Positions 17,173 through 27,812 of a stretch of DNA of 64,000 bases are shown here, piece after piece. The position numbers and the translations under genes are program-made. The stretch's first letter is position 1. The number at the start of each line of letters is the position of its first letter. Origin of the DNA: Citrobacter sp. FP75 (GTDB taxonomy: Bacteria; Pseudomonadota; Gammaproteobacteria; Enterobacterales; Enterobacteriaceae); the NCBI RefSeq assembly GCF_018342065.1, contig NZ_JAFDOE010000007.1, forward strand, positions 3,350-67,349, in the 5' to 3' direction. The notes beneath the pieces were generated by a model. It searched no databases. It was not told where the DNA came from and saw nothing but the letters and a program-made list of their open reading frames with translations.

Positions 17173-17957
17173 TGCATGCAATGGACTGGCAGGGAGTGCT
17201 GAGCGGGCAACCTCTGCAATGGATAATGTCAGGTTTTCTGACCACGCTATGGGTAACGCTGGCGGGGAGTGTTCTCGCCACAGTACTGGCCATCCTGCTG
17301 CTCGGCCTACGCCTTTCGGGTCATCGCATCGCCAGTGCCGTAGTCAGCGCGTGGGTGTCTGTTTTTCGCAACACGCCGTTGCTGGTGCAACTGATGTTCT
17401 GGTATTTCGCCGCATGGAACCTGCTTCCCCGGGGTTTTATTATATTCGTTAATGCGGAGCATCCGTGGTCCATTCTGCCTGGTGATGTCTGGTGGTTAAC
17501 GCCGGAGTTCCTCTGCTCGGCCTGGGGACTCGGGGTTTTCACTTCCGCGTTTTTGGTTGAGGAAATCGCCTCAGGTTTACAGGCGGTGTCCAACGGACAG
17601 CGGGAAGCCGCCGTGGCGCAAGGGTTTTCAACCTGGGCAACCTTACGCCATATTCTGCTCCCTCAGGGGCTGGCGAACGCCTGGCAGCCGATAGTTGGGC
17701 AGTATCTCAATTTAATGAAACTCTCTTCGCTTGCCAGCGGTATCGGCTTCGCTGAACTGACCTACCAGGTGCGGCAAATCGAGAGCTATAACGCCCACGC
17801 GCTGGAAGCCTTTGCCGTCGGAACCGCGCTCTATCTGCTGACCGGAATTGTGATGGGGACGCTGCTGACGCGACTTGGTCCAGGGCCCGTATCCGCGAAG
17901 CAAGTCGCGGTGAAAACCCGTGGCTTTAACATCAGGAGTCCCCAGCATGATCGCTAA
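17172..17957 (+). CDS. Polar amino acid ABC transporter permease 1
   Basis: A 261-residue HisM/GlnP-type inner-membrane permease. It opens with the family segment GFLTTLWVTLAGSVLA, has VFRNTPLLVQLMFWYF, and carries the EAA loop REAAVAQGFSTWATLRHILLPQ through which it contacts the ATPase. An internal ATG at 17181 is an alternative start. It overlaps the next permease gene by 11 bases. The two permeases would form a heterodimer. Confidence 0.88.
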   Translation: MHAMDWQGVLSGQPLQWIMSGFLTTLWVTLAGSVLATVLAILLLGLRLSGHRIASAVVSAWVSVFRNTPLLVQLMFWYFAAWNLLPRGFIIFVNAEHPWSILPGDVWWLTPEFLCSAWGLGVFTSAFLVEEIASGLQAVSNGQREAAVAQGFSTWATLRHILLPQGLANAWQPIVGQYLNLMKLSSLASGIGFAELTYQVRQIESYNAHALEAFAVGTALYLLTGIVMGTLLTRLGPGPVSAKQVAVKTRGFNIRSPQHDR

Positions 17958-18624
17958 TATTTCGGTCATTACCGACAACCTGGATTATCTCCTGTGGGGG
18001 CGTATAGCCGAGGGTCAGCCAGGCGGCGTTCTGCTTACGTTACTGATGGCAATGGGTGCGGCGGTTCTGGCGCTACCCACCGGGATAACACTCGCCTGCT
18101 GTGCCTGGCGATTCCCGGGCGTCGTGCGCAAAGGGCTGTTTATCTGGGCGGAGTTTATTCGCGGTATTCCGTTAATCTTTGTCATTTTCTGGATGTGGTA
18201 TCTGCTGCCCATGCTAACAGGCAGCGATCTACCGGGTGCGGTGACCGTCACGCTGGCGCTGGCCTGGTTTACCGCGGCCTCGGTGATGCACTCCGTGTAT
18301 TCTGGCTTAAACGCGCTGCCCGTCGGCCAGTATGAGGCGACGGTGGTTCAGGGATTTCGCCCGTCCCAGGCGCTATGGCTGATTTTACTGCCGCAGGTGC
18401 TGCGTAACATCCTGCCATCGCTCACCGGGATCTTTATTGGTTTACTGAAGGATACGTCGCTGGCGTTTATCGTCAACGTCCCTGAACTGACGACGGTTGC
18501 CGGTCAGGTAAACAGCCGGGTCCAAATCTACCCGGCAGCGATTTTTGTCTTTACCGGGTTGGTCTACTACCTGCTGTGTTTTGGTCTGGAAAAAGTCGCC
18601 CGACGTCAGTTCGCGCTAAAATAA
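17947..18624 (+). CDS. Polar amino acid ABC transporter permease 2
   Basis: A 225-residue HisQ/GlnP-type permease. Start 17947 is chosen because AGGAG lies eight bases upstream. Conserved parts are EFIRGIPLIFVIFWMWY and the EAA loop YEATVVQGFRPSQALWLILLPQ. It is the last gene of the transporter operon and ends 10 bases before the end of the convergent ydhT, with no strong terminator between them. Confidence 0.88.
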   Translation: MIANISVITDNLDYLLWGRIAEGQPGGVLLTLLMAMGAAVLALPTGITLACCAWRFPGVVRKGLFIWAEFIRGIPLIFVIFWMWYLLPMLTGSDLPGAVTVTLALAWFTAASVMHSVYSGLNALPVGQYEATVVQGFRPSQALWLILLPQVLRNILPSLTGIFIGLLKDTSLAFIVNVPELTTVAGQVNSRVQIYPAAIFVFTGLVYYLLCFGLEKVARRQFALK

Positions 18625-18633
18625 CGTCACTGC

Positions 18634-19449
18634 TCAACAGGCCACAAACTGGTGGTCGTCGTTGAGCCGGTATTTCACTCCAGCGCGGATATTGTTTTCC
18701 CCCTCGATGGCAACGGCAAACCGCATTCTCTGCCCGTCGTGATAGGCAAGTGCGGCACACCCGCCGGGACCGAGAATGACCGAATCGACCTCGCCGGTAC
18801 TGGCAACGACCGCATTTTCTCCGCTGGCAATAATGTGGACGTTATCAGCGCAATTGGCGATTTTCGACTCTGCGCCAAAGCTGGCAATCTGCGTGAGATC
18901 GCCGCCACTGGCGATGCGACTTCTGTCGCCCAATGAACTGATACGCACGCGCATGCCGGTACTGGCGATACGCGTCCCGTCTCCCACACTGCTGACGCGT
19001 GTGGAGTTTCCCGCGACCGCTATTCTGCTGCGATTGCCGGAACTGCCGACATGCGTATTGTACCCAACGCTGCCAATACGCGCGCTGTACCCCGCGCTGG
19101 CAATCTGCGCAGCATACCCGGCACTGGCGATTTTAACGTTATCACCTGCGCTACCGAGACTGTCGCTATCCGTGGCACTCGCCAATTGCCTGCCGTTGTC
19201 GTCTGCCGTTTGCGGGCTGGCCAGCCGCGCCATGGCGCAAATATCCTGCTGCACAAAGCGCGATTCATCCAGCCATTTAGACCAGCCATACTCCACGAGG
19301 CTGTCCGCCCAGTCACCAAACCCCTCTCGCTCGAGCGCTCGGTGGACATCCGCATAGCTGCCGCCGTCGGGAAACGTGCGCAGAAACCAGCGGTACATCA
19401 CGGGCCCGACGCGCCAGGCCCGTAAATCACTACAGGTAATCATCATCAC
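18634..19449 (-). CDS. ydhT: YdhT, repeat-containing protein of the ydhYVWXUT operon
   Basis: A 271-residue protein with an N-terminal domain of about 95 residues and a central array of twelve 9-residue repeats (residues 98-215), then a C-terminal tail. Each repeat has a basic or polar residue, Ile or Val, and Gly four residues later; the Ile/Val positions are 107, 116, 125 and so on to 206 without a single slip. This regularity points to a beta-solenoid. It is the last gene of the ydh operon, one base after ydhU. Function is unknown. Its linkage to iron-sulfur and YdhV genes suggests a role in assembly or electron transfer of that complex. Confidence 0.88.
   Translation of the reverse strand: MMMITCSDLRAWRVGPVMYRWFLRTFPDGGSYADVHRALEREGFGDWADSLVEYGWSKWLDESRFVQQDICAMARLASPQTADDNGRQLASATDSDSLGSAGDNVKIASAGYAAQIASAGYSARIGSVGYNTHVGSSGNRSRIAVAGNSTRVSSVGDGTRIASTGMRVRISSLGDRSRIASGGDLTQIASFGAESKIANCADNVHIIASGENAVVASTGEVDSVILGPGGCAALAYHDGQRMRFAVAIEGENNIRAGVKYRLNDDHQFVAC
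18805..19158 (-). repeat. Coding tandem array of twelve degenerate 27-bp units in ydhT
   Basis: The repeat is exact in period (27 bases, nine codons) but diverged in sequence, so it is conserved for protein structure and is not a young DNA satellite. On the plus strand the units read as recurring CCGGCACTGGCGAT-like words. Confidence 0.8.
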
Positions 19450-20235
19450 TTAATGCCGGTGATAGCCATCCACCATGCACCTGAAGGTTTCGCCCGGTGT
19501 GCGTCCCGTGGTGCAGAGATAAAGATGTCCAAAAATGAAAAACAGACTCACAATCGCCAGCGCAAAGTGCGCCTGTAGCAACCAGTAACGCACACCCGGG
19601 AACAGATCGCCCACCGCCTGCGGGTAAAGCGAAAGCAAACCGGAAATCAGCAACAGCGGCAACAAACCGTACATCACGCCAACATAGGCGGCCTGCTGTA
19701 ACGGGTTGAATTTTGACCGAGTGGATGCCGGGAACGGGTGCGCTTCACCCTGCATAATGCCAAACAGATAAAACCGCGTCTGTCGCAGCGCCCGTCCGAC
19801 CCAGCCCTGACGTTTAATAATGTAATGATGCCCGTTACCACCGATCAGGTTAATCAGTACAAAGCTAATCCAGCACGCCAGCAGCAAGAAACCGCAGATT
19901 TCATGCACTGCGTGCAGGCTTTTCATTACCGGCGCGCTGACGGCAGAAAAATGATTTACCAGACCACTGGCCAGCAGCAGCAAAAACAGCAGCGCATTCG
20001 ACCAGTGCCACAGGCGAACCGCCTTCGAATACAGATAAACCTTCTCACCGTGCCCGGCTGACGCTTTATTGGCAGAACGAAAGCGCAACATGGCGTGTAG
20101 CGCCAGCACCAGCCACATCCCCACCAGCATTAGCCCGGCAATCACCAGCCAGACGGGCCAGTAGTCGGGCTTAAACAGGGGGACGAACTGCGCAAGCTGC
20201 GCGTGAAACTGTTCGGCATTCTGCGACGCGTTCAT
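19450..20235 (-). CDS. ydhU: YdhU, cytochrome b subunit (PhsC-like)
   Basis: A 261-residue inner-membrane cytochrome b of the thiosulfate reductase/formate dehydrogenase gamma type. Histidines placed for heme b are in VRLWHWSNALLFLLLLASG and in the AVHEICGF helix, and at least four hydrophobic helices are seen. It would link the quinone pool to the iron-sulfur proteins YdhX and YdhY. It overlaps ydhX by four bases upstream and ends one base before ydhT. Confidence 0.92.
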   Translation of the reverse strand: MNASQNAEQFHAQLAQFVPLFKPDYWPVWLVIAGLMLVGMWLVLALHAMLRFRSANKASAGHGEKVYLYSKAVRLWHWSNALLFLLLLASGLVNHFSAVSAPVMKSLHAVHEICGFLLLACWISFVLINLIGGNGHHYIIKRQGWVGRALRQTRFYLFGIMQGEAHPFPASTRSKFNPLQQAAYVGVMYGLLPLLLISGLLSLYPQAVGDLFPGVRYWLLQAHFALAIVSLFFIFGHLYLCTTGRTPGETFRCMVDGYHRH

Positions 20236-20900
20236 ACATTATCCTTTTTAATCAAATGTTGACCGAACCGACGATACAGATGAGGTTTCCCGGCGCCTGC
20301 AAGCTGATACTCATAAAACTTGTTTTCCCGCAGCCAGGTCTGAATCTGCGGGCTGTCTTCACGACCAAAAATCAGCGCGTGTTCCGGGCAAGCGTTCACA
20401 CAGATAGGCGGGAATCCCTTCACCAGTCGTGACTCGGCGCAGAAGTCACATTTGTCGGCCACTTTAGTTTGCGGATTCAGATAGCGGACTTGATAAGGAC
20501 AGGCACCTATGCAGTAACTGCAGCCAATGCAACGCGAGGCGTCAACCCGCACAATCCCGTTCTCATCTCGCCAGGAAGCGCCGGTCGGACATACCTCGAT
20601 ACAAGGTGCATCATCACAATGCTGGCAGGACTGGCGAAAATAGTGATACAGGGTTTCGTCGTCGTTATCCGAGACAGGAATATGAGCTATCGACAAACGG
20701 CTACCCTGGGCAGGAACATGGTTGGTTTTCCTGCACGCACGGGCGCAAATATTACAGCCGTTGCACAATGACTCATCGTGGATCATGACATAGCGAACCG
20801 CTTGCGTATTTTTGGTACTCGCTAACAGATTTTGGCCTGGGCCGGTGAAAAAAATCACCGTCCCCATGCCAATGACAAATTTTCGTCGGGTGAAGGACAT
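20232..20900 (-). CDS. ydhX: YdhX, four-cluster ferredoxin-like electron transfer subunit
   Basis: A 222-residue protein with four cysteine groups for [4Fe-4S] clusters (CNGCNICARAC, CQHCDDAPCIEVCP, CIGCSYCIGACP, CDFCAESRLVKGFPPIC). The N-terminus carries a twin-arginine-like motif FTRRKFVIG followed by a hydrophobic stretch, so it is likely exported. The start at 20900 has AGAGGA nine bases upstream and gives the E. coli length. An upstream in-frame start at 20951 lacks support. In this operon it would pass electrons between the cytochrome b YdhU and a partner. Confidence 0.92.
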   Translation of the reverse strand: MSFTRRKFVIGMGTVIFFTGPGQNLLASTKNTQAVRYVMIHDESLCNGCNICARACRKTNHVPAQGSRLSIAHIPVSDNDDETLYHYFRQSCQHCDDAPCIEVCPTGASWRDENGIVRVDASRCIGCSYCIGACPYQVRYLNPQTKVADKCDFCAESRLVKGFPPICVNACPEHALIFGREDSPQIQTWLRENKFYEYQLAGAGKPHLYRRFGQHLIKKDNV

Positions 20901-20963
20901 CGGGTTATCCTCTAATGCTGTGACAGTGATCGTCCACACGTTCCATGACATTGACCTGAAAAT

Positions 20964-21641
20964 TCAGGGATTCTGGTACTGCTCAACCTCAAGCCATTCA
21001 CACAGGCCGTACGCTTTGCCGTAGTGCATAAAGCGCTCGCTAAACAGATAAGGTTCCGCATTCGACGCTTCCACCACGCGTATATCCGCGTAATCCGGGT
21101 GCGTTTCCATTGCCGTAAGCGCCGCGGCTATCTGCTGAGGTTCAAAGTGATACGGCGGCTGCCCGAGCATCGCGACCTTATACGGGCGAGGATACGTCCG
21201 GCAGTCAAAGCGCACCGCTTCGGCGATCGCCCGGCAGATATCGTTTTCCACCACCTGCACGCACATGTCGGCGTAGTTGGCCGTCATGGTCTGCGTCGAG
21301 TAGAAATACGTATCTTCAGCGCCCTGCACGCAGGTAATATCCGCCCCGCACGGTTGCTCACGCATCGCGTCCAGCAGCAGCGTAAGGTCGGTTTCAGGCA
21401 TCGAATATGGCGGTTGCAGAAACACACTGCGCGCCACCAGCTTGCCCGACGCGGAATGCTGGCGGATAAAATCCGCCATTATCGACTCCGCAGTGACGGG
21501 TTCTTCAACCTGCGGCGCGTTACCATGCGTTATGGCTGGGTGTAAGGTCTGTAGCCACTGCCTTTTTTGGCTATCAATCTCATCGGGAAGCGTGATGCCC
21601 TCTTCCTCATTGGCAACCAGATCGTTGCTCACGTTAGTCAT
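20964..21641 (-). CDS. ydhW: YdhW, uncharacterised ydh operon protein
   Basis: A 225-residue soluble protein with no signal peptide or known catalytic motif; there are a few cysteines, but no cluster pattern. The start at 21641 is chosen because AAGGA lies eight bases upstream and it leaves 10 bases after the ydhV stop. A longer frame reaching 21701 would overlap ydhV and lacks a ribosome site. It lies between the YdhV oxidoreductase and the iron-sulfur subunit YdhX, so a subunit or assembly role for that complex is likely. Confidence 0.88.
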   Translation of the reverse strand: MTNVSNDLVANEEEGITLPDEIDSQKRQWLQTLHPAITHGNAPQVEEPVTAESIMADFIRQHSASGKLVARSVFLQPPYSMPETDLTLLLDAMREQPCGADITCVQGAEDTYFYSTQTMTANYADMCVQVVENDICRAIAEAVRFDCRTYPRPYKVAMLGQPPYHFEPQQIAAALTAMETHPDYADIRVVEASNAEPYLFSERFMHYGKAYGLCEWLEVEQYQNP

Positions 21642-21651
21642 CTCGCGTTCC

Positions 21652-23793
<2,142 letters not shown>

Positions 23794-23874
23794 TCATTTT
23801 GCTGGCAGTGTTTCTCTGCAAAACTGCGATATTTTTGGCAATTAATGACGCGTATCAGGCAAGCCTGCGATCCA

Positions 23875-24501
23875 TCAAACGGTAATCTCTTTCCACTCGA
23901 TAATTTTTAATGCTCCAGTCGGACAAGCATTGGCGCATTCCCCACACAAAACGCATTTTGAGGACTTTTGGGTTTCGGTATTAACGGTCGCCATCATCCA
24001 TGGACAGGCGGTGGTGCACGCGCTACAGCCGATACAGCGCTTGTGATCCACTGCAATACAGCCGTCTTCCTGTTTCCAGGTAATGGCACCGATCGGGCAG
24101 ACATTCATACATTGCGGATCTTTGCACTGACGGCAGGTGTCGGCGGTATAATTTAAGTCACCATACAGTCCGCCACCGGAACCGACACCGTTGTCGCCAA
24201 AGAAGAAATTGCGATGAATTTTGATCCGGGAAAAAAAGGTGCCAACGGCGCCATCGTTATAATTCGTACAGGAAATTTCGCAGCGGTGGCACCCTGTGCA
24301 GCGTGCCCGTTGGGTCACCAGCACCCCTTTCGGCGTGTTAATCAACCCGACGGTGCCGCTGTCGACATCTTCCTGCTTGCAACCAAAAAGTGATAACAGC
24401 GCGGGGGCAATGGTTAAACCTGCCAGGCCCTTTCCTGATATCCGCAGAAATTCAAGTCGCGTTAAACCACAATCTAATAATGGACGATCAACCTGGTTCA
24501 T
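23875..24501 (-). CDS. ydhY: YdhY, four-cluster ferredoxin-like protein
   Basis: A 208-residue electron transfer protein with four cysteine groups (CTGCHRCEISC, CRQCKDPQCMNVCP, CIGCSACTTACP, CVLCGECANACP). It lacks a clear twin-arginine motif (only a hydrophobic stretch with LTRLEFLRISGKG), so it is probably cytosolic and a partner of YdhV. It is the first gene of the ydhYVWXUT operon; the long leader contains the FNR site at 24722. Confidence 0.93.
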   Translation of the reverse strand: MNQVDRPLLDCGLTRLEFLRISGKGLAGLTIAPALLSLFGCKQEDVDSGTVGLINTPKGVLVTQRARCTGCHRCEISCTNYNDGAVGTFFSRIKIHRNFFFGDNGVGSGGGLYGDLNYTADTCRQCKDPQCMNVCPIGAITWKQEDGCIAVDHKRCIGCSACTTACPWMMATVNTETQKSSKCVLCGECANACPTGALKIIEWKEITV

Positions 24502-24950
24502 TTATTTCGCATCCTCTTCGCAAACGCTGTAGCAGCAACACATCCAGTGCGTATTTTATTGCGCGCCGGGTAGGCCAAGGCCAAATCGGGCCATGAATGT
24601 TGCCGACAACACGTGATTATTTGCCCTAACCTGATCGCATAAATGACGGTGGTTAAACGGAATGAATCTAATCCTTTAGGGTTAGGCGGATAAATAATGT
24701 GGTTATTTACCCCCTATCACCTTGATCGTTATCAATTTAAAAACGGAAGATAAATAATAAATACGGAGTGATTTCTATTATCATTAAGAAAATTTGAAAT
24801 GGTATTTCATGCATATTGCAAATATTTGTGATTACACTCCCAAATATATTTCCATACGACAACCGATATGTATTTAAATATATAGCGATATTTAGAATAT
24901 TAATTACAGCGCTGAATTATAAGTATTGGAAGATTGCCATGACTGAAATA
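24502..24950. other. Long AT-rich intergenic region, ydhY leader and promoter
   Basis: About 450 bases without a gene. It holds the FNR site and the ydhY promoter, with an untranslated leader of about 185 bases on the minus strand. The part from 24740 to 24945 is very AT-rich and shows no convincing gene, hairpin or ribosome site; a 73-codon plus-strand frame there lacks any support. Confidence 0.6.
24722..24735. promoter_or_regulatory. FNR binding site of the ydhYVWXUT promoter
   Basis: TTGATCGTTATCAA is a perfect match to the FNR consensus TTGAT-N4-ATCAA. An activating class II position (about -41.5) would put the start of ydhY transcription near 24687, with a minus-strand -10-like TTATTT at 24691-24698. 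E. coli ydhY is known to be FNR-activated and nitrate-repressed; NarL/NarP sites were not clearly seen here. Confidence 0.85.
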
Positions 24951-24981
24951 AGAGGACGGCAGATAATTTCCACCGTCCTCT
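24951..24981 (-). terminator. Terminator hairpin after fumD
   Basis: AGAGGACGG (24951-24959) pairs with CCGTCCTCT (24973-24981). It lies just downstream of the fumD stop on the minus strand and is followed by TTATTTCAG, a modest T-tract. Confidence 0.65.
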
Positions 24982-24989
24982 CTTATGGA

Positions 24990-25199
24990 TTAACCGGCCA
25001 ATGCTTTGATAACGGTCTCAATGGCCTGTTTTTCTAACTCACTGCGCTTTACGCGCTGATTTGCGAGGGTGGTTCTCAGTACACCGGCAATGACGATATG
25101 CTTAGGCTCTTGTCCCAGATCGCGCATTTCCAGTACTACTTTACCGACGACTCTGCACATCTCGCGATACAGTTCGTCGTCTTTGGTCTGATTGCCCAT
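24990..25199 (-). CDS. fumD: FumD (YdhZ), small fumarase-type protein
   Basis: A 69-residue protein almost identical in layout to E. coli YdhZ, which has been reported to have fumarase activity (fumarase D) although unrelated to the large fumarases. Conserved parts are DELYREMCRVVGKVV, IVIAGVLRT and a C-terminal helix with KRSELEKQAIE. It lies between the ydh operon and ttrR, as it lies between ydhY and pykF in E. coli. The upstream region contains TTGATTTTC on this strand, at best a half FNR site. Confidence 0.9.
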   Translation of the reverse strand: MGNQTKDDELYREMCRVVGKVVLEMRDLGQEPKHIVIAGVLRTTLANQRVKRSELEKQAIETVIKALAG

Positions 25200-25292
25200 A
25201 ATTGCCTGCTCGTCATTGACTCAAAACAACAGCATATATCAGTCTGGCTTATTAGACAAAAAATCAATGAAAATCAAATGAATGTCATCAAT

Positions 25293-25877
25293 CTACAGAA
25301 CCTGCTGAAGACGGTTAACCAGTTCGGCCAGGCTCCCCGCCTGCATCTTTTCCATCACTCTTGCCCGATGGACTTCAACGGTACGGACCGCAATATTCAT
25401 CGCGTCTGCGATTTCCCGATTCATCAACCCTTGTGCCACCAGGCTGGCCAGTTGGCGTTCCTTTGGGGTGAGCTGTTGGTAACAGGCGACAATCTCGTGA
25501 CGCGAAAATGCCGCAATGGAAACCTGCTGCGCACGCTCCAGCGCGGCCTGAAGCGGCCCGGCAGAAACCGGCTTTTGCAGAAAATCGGCCGCCCCGCGTT
25601 TCATTTGCTCTACCGCCATCGGGACATCGCCATGCCCGGTGAGGAATACCACTGCCAGCGTGCTGTCGCGTCGTCGCATCTCCTCATGTACGCCTTGCCC
25701 GTCCAGCACCGGCATACGCATATCCAGCAATAACACCCCAACTTGATGCAGATTGACCTCGGCAAGGAAGGTTTCCCCCTGCTCCCAGCACCGGACCTCG
25801 TATCCCAAACTTTCCAGTAAAAAAGCACAGGCCTGGGTGACGGCAACGTCGTCATCCAGCAGATGAATGATCGCCAC
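25293..25877 (-). CDS. ttrR: TtrR, tetrathionate response regulator
   Basis: A 194-residue response regulator with a receiver domain (acidic DDD near residue 10, phospho-Asp in LLLDMRMP, Lys in LQKPVS) and a C-terminal LuxR-type HTH (LTPKERQLASLVAQG, NREIADAMNIAVRTVEVHR). The start is a GTG at 25877, with AGGAGA eight bases upstream, which gives the length of Salmonella TtrR. It overlaps the end of ttrS by 26 bases. It activates ttrBCA when tetrathionate is present and oxygen is absent. Confidence 0.93.
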   Translation of the reverse strand: MAIIHLLDDDVAVTQACAFLLESLGYEVRCWEQGETFLAEVNLHQVGVLLLDMRMPVLDGQGVHEEMRRRDSTLAVVFLTGHGDVPMAVEQMKRGAADFLQKPVSAGPLQAALERAQQVSIAAFSRHEIVACYQQLTPKERQLASLVAQGLMNREIADAMNIAVRTVEVHRARVMEKMQAGSLAELVNRLQQVL

Positions 25878-27633
25878 AACGGTCTCCTTTCTGTGTCGGC
25901 TGAAAATGTAATCGTACCGCGACGCCCGCCCGACCATCCGGGGCCAACTGATTGTTGATGCTAATCTCCCCACCGGCGTAACGAACCAGGCGCTGACAAA
26001 TGACCAGCCCCAGTCCCATCCCTTCTTTACGAGTGGTCATAAAGGGTTGAAAGGCCTGATAAATCTGGGTTTCATCGATTCCTCCTGCGTTATCCTGTAC
26101 CTGGATGCTGACACCATCGTCTTCATGCTCTGCGGTCAGCCACACCGTACTGGCCCCCGCCTGGGCGGCGTTCAGCACCAGATTCGCCAGTACCTGCTCC
26201 AGCAGCACGGTGGGCAGCGTCAGCGTTATGCTGCTGCCGATCGTGGTTTGCAGCGTGACGTCAGGAAATTGCTGCGCCATGCGTAATAATTGCCAGACGT
26301 GGTGGACAGCCTCACGTACGTTGATCGCCTGCCAGTCATCCGTCATCACCGGATTGCCCTGCGCCTGGCTGACCCACAGGCGCAGGTTGCGCAACGTATC
26401 AGCCCCGCGCTGCGCCTGGACGTCAATCTGTTCAAGCGCGGGTAACAGCGGATGCTGTGGATCCTGGCCGCGCAGGCGAATCAGACAGCCTTGCGCGTAG
26501 TGACGAATAGCCGAGAGCGGCTGGTTGAGTTCATGGGCAAAGCCGGACGTCATCTCTCCGAGGACACTCATCTGGCGCGCGGTTTCCAGCGCCTGCTCCT
26601 GTTTACGCAACAGCACATTGTTACGCTCCAGTTGTCTGCCGCGGCGACGCACCAACAGCATCACCCAGACGTAGTTAAGCGTGAACAGCAGCAGAACCAC
26701 CGCGACGGCCCCCATTGCCAACTGATGCTGGATAAACCAGCTTTTGACATCCAGCCACAATTGACGCTGCTGCGGATGCTGGCGAACCTCACGTAGCAAC
26801 GTTTCCACCTCGCGGGTCGAGGCGGGCGCTCCCCAGTGAAAAGGCGCGTTTTGGGGGGCGTTAAACAAGGCCCGGGTGACGCGATCGGCAAGTTCATCGC
26901 TAACCTCGGGCAGCGCAGCGAAAGACCAGTCAGGATAGAGCGGCGTGCTGGTCAGGCAGGGAATCGATGTCGGGTGGTTGAGCACCGCCCTAAAATCTGC
27001 TTTATGGATGAGGCCCTCTTCATCCATTTTTTCCAGCAGACACACCGGCACAATCACCGCCTGAACGGCTTTCTCACGCAATAAATACACTAACGCATCG
27101 GCGGGAAAACCGGTAAATCTCAGGCGGAGATCGCGCTCGGGGCGCAACCCCGCATCGCTGAGCGCTTTGTAACCCAGCAAATAGCCGCCAAATGCCTGGG
27201 CATCGATCGCCCCAACCGTTTTGCCGATCAGATCGTGTGCGGAGCTGATTCCGCTATCACGCCTGACCAGGATCGCACTGCCAATAACATTGCTGGCAGC
27301 TTTACCGCCCCGGGTTGAGCGTAATGATGCCAGCCAGCGAAGCGCAGAACGGTTGTTTAACTGCACAAATTGCGCGGGATTGGTCACCACAAACTGCACC
27401 GTTCCCCGGTTCACGGCATCCTGCATCTGGTGCAGATCCAGCGGTTGAATATGAAACCGTTCACCGGCGATTTGCTGGTTCAACAGAGTTTCCAGCGGCT
27501 GCCAGTGGCTCCGCGTCGAGACCTCCCCGCGCATGGCCAACACGCCAATGTTCCAGGTCTGCGACCAGGCCGTTGCGCTCATCACCCACAACGAAGCCAG
27601 CACCGTCAGATACCTTACTACTTTACATCCCAC
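25852..27633 (-). CDS. ttrS: TtrS, tetrathionate sensor histidine kinase
   Basis: A 593-residue membrane kinase. It has a signal peptide, a periplasmic PhnD-like substrate-binding domain of about 280 residues, one membrane helix (near residues 305-330), a HisKA domain with the phospho-acceptor His in FAHELNQPLSAIRHYA, and a HATPase domain with the N box LANLVLNAAQAG, G1 DNAGGID and G2 GMGLGLVI. It senses tetrathionate in the periplasm and phosphorylates TtrR. It is divergent from ttrBCA. Confidence 0.94.
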   Translation of the reverse strand: MGCKVVRYLTVLASLWVMSATAWSQTWNIGVLAMRGEVSTRSHWQPLETLLNQQIAGERFHIQPLDLHQMQDAVNRGTVQFVVTNPAQFVQLNNRSALRWLASLRSTRGGKAASNVIGSAILVRRDSGISSAHDLIGKTVGAIDAQAFGGYLLGYKALSDAGLRPERDLRLRFTGFPADALVYLLREKAVQAVIVPVCLLEKMDEEGLIHKADFRAVLNHPTSIPCLTSTPLYPDWSFAALPEVSDELADRVTRALFNAPQNAPFHWGAPASTREVETLLREVRQHPQQRQLWLDVKSWFIQHQLAMGAVAVVLLLFTLNYVWVMLLVRRRGRQLERNNVLLRKQEQALETARQMSVLGEMTSGFAHELNQPLSAIRHYAQGCLIRLRGQDPQHPLLPALEQIDVQAQRGADTLRNLRLWVSQAQGNPVMTDDWQAINVREAVHHVWQLLRMAQQFPDVTLQTTIGSSITLTLPTVLLEQVLANLVLNAAQAGASTVWLTAEHEDDGVSIQVQDNAGGIDETQIYQAFQPFMTTRKEGMGLGLVICQRLVRYAGGEISINNQLAPDGRAGVAVRLHFQPTQKGDRCGDHSSAG

Positions 27634-27655
27634 GCCATTATCCCTGTCATTTATG

Positions 27656-27669
27656 TTGTTTTAGATCAA
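27656..27669. promoter_or_regulatory. Near-consensus FNR site in the ttrS-ttrB intergenic region
   Basis: TTGTTTTAGATCAA matches TTGAT-N4-ATCAA in nine of ten positions. The ttrBCA operon of Salmonella needs FNR as well as TtrR, so a functional site is expected here. Confidence 0.65.
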
Positions 27670-27683
27670 CAACAAGCCGGGTA

Positions 27684-27697
27684 TGTGGTTAACCACA
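27684..27697. promoter_or_regulatory. Perfect 14-base palindrome, candidate TtrR operator
   Basis: TGTGGTTAACCACA is exactly self-complementary. It lies 15 bases from the FNR-like site and about 115 bases before the ttrB start, between the divergent regulator and structural operons. LuxR-type response regulators bind such palindromes. The assignment to TtrR is inference. Confidence 0.55.
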
Positions 27698-27812
27698 ATA
27701 GAGCTGCCCCCGCCACGATTTTTACACTGTAAATCATCAAGATTCTTTATTCATCACACGCAAACCAACGGCGTGACCAATGTTTCGTTGTTGCATCGTG
27801 ACGGGAGAAAAT

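Noticed and set aside
18805..19158. Possible CRISPR or satellite array
   Set aside because: The 27-base units are in frame, diverged at DNA level and have no spacers, so they are protein repeats.
18776..19357. A 193-codon plus-strand frame opposite ydhT, with repeats
   Set aside because: Its repeats mirror the ydhT protein repeats, which have a consistent structural code only in the ydhT frame.
24816..25037. A 73-codon plus-strand frame before fumD
   Set aside because: AT-rich leader region, no ribosome site, no similarity, and it runs into fumD on the other strand.
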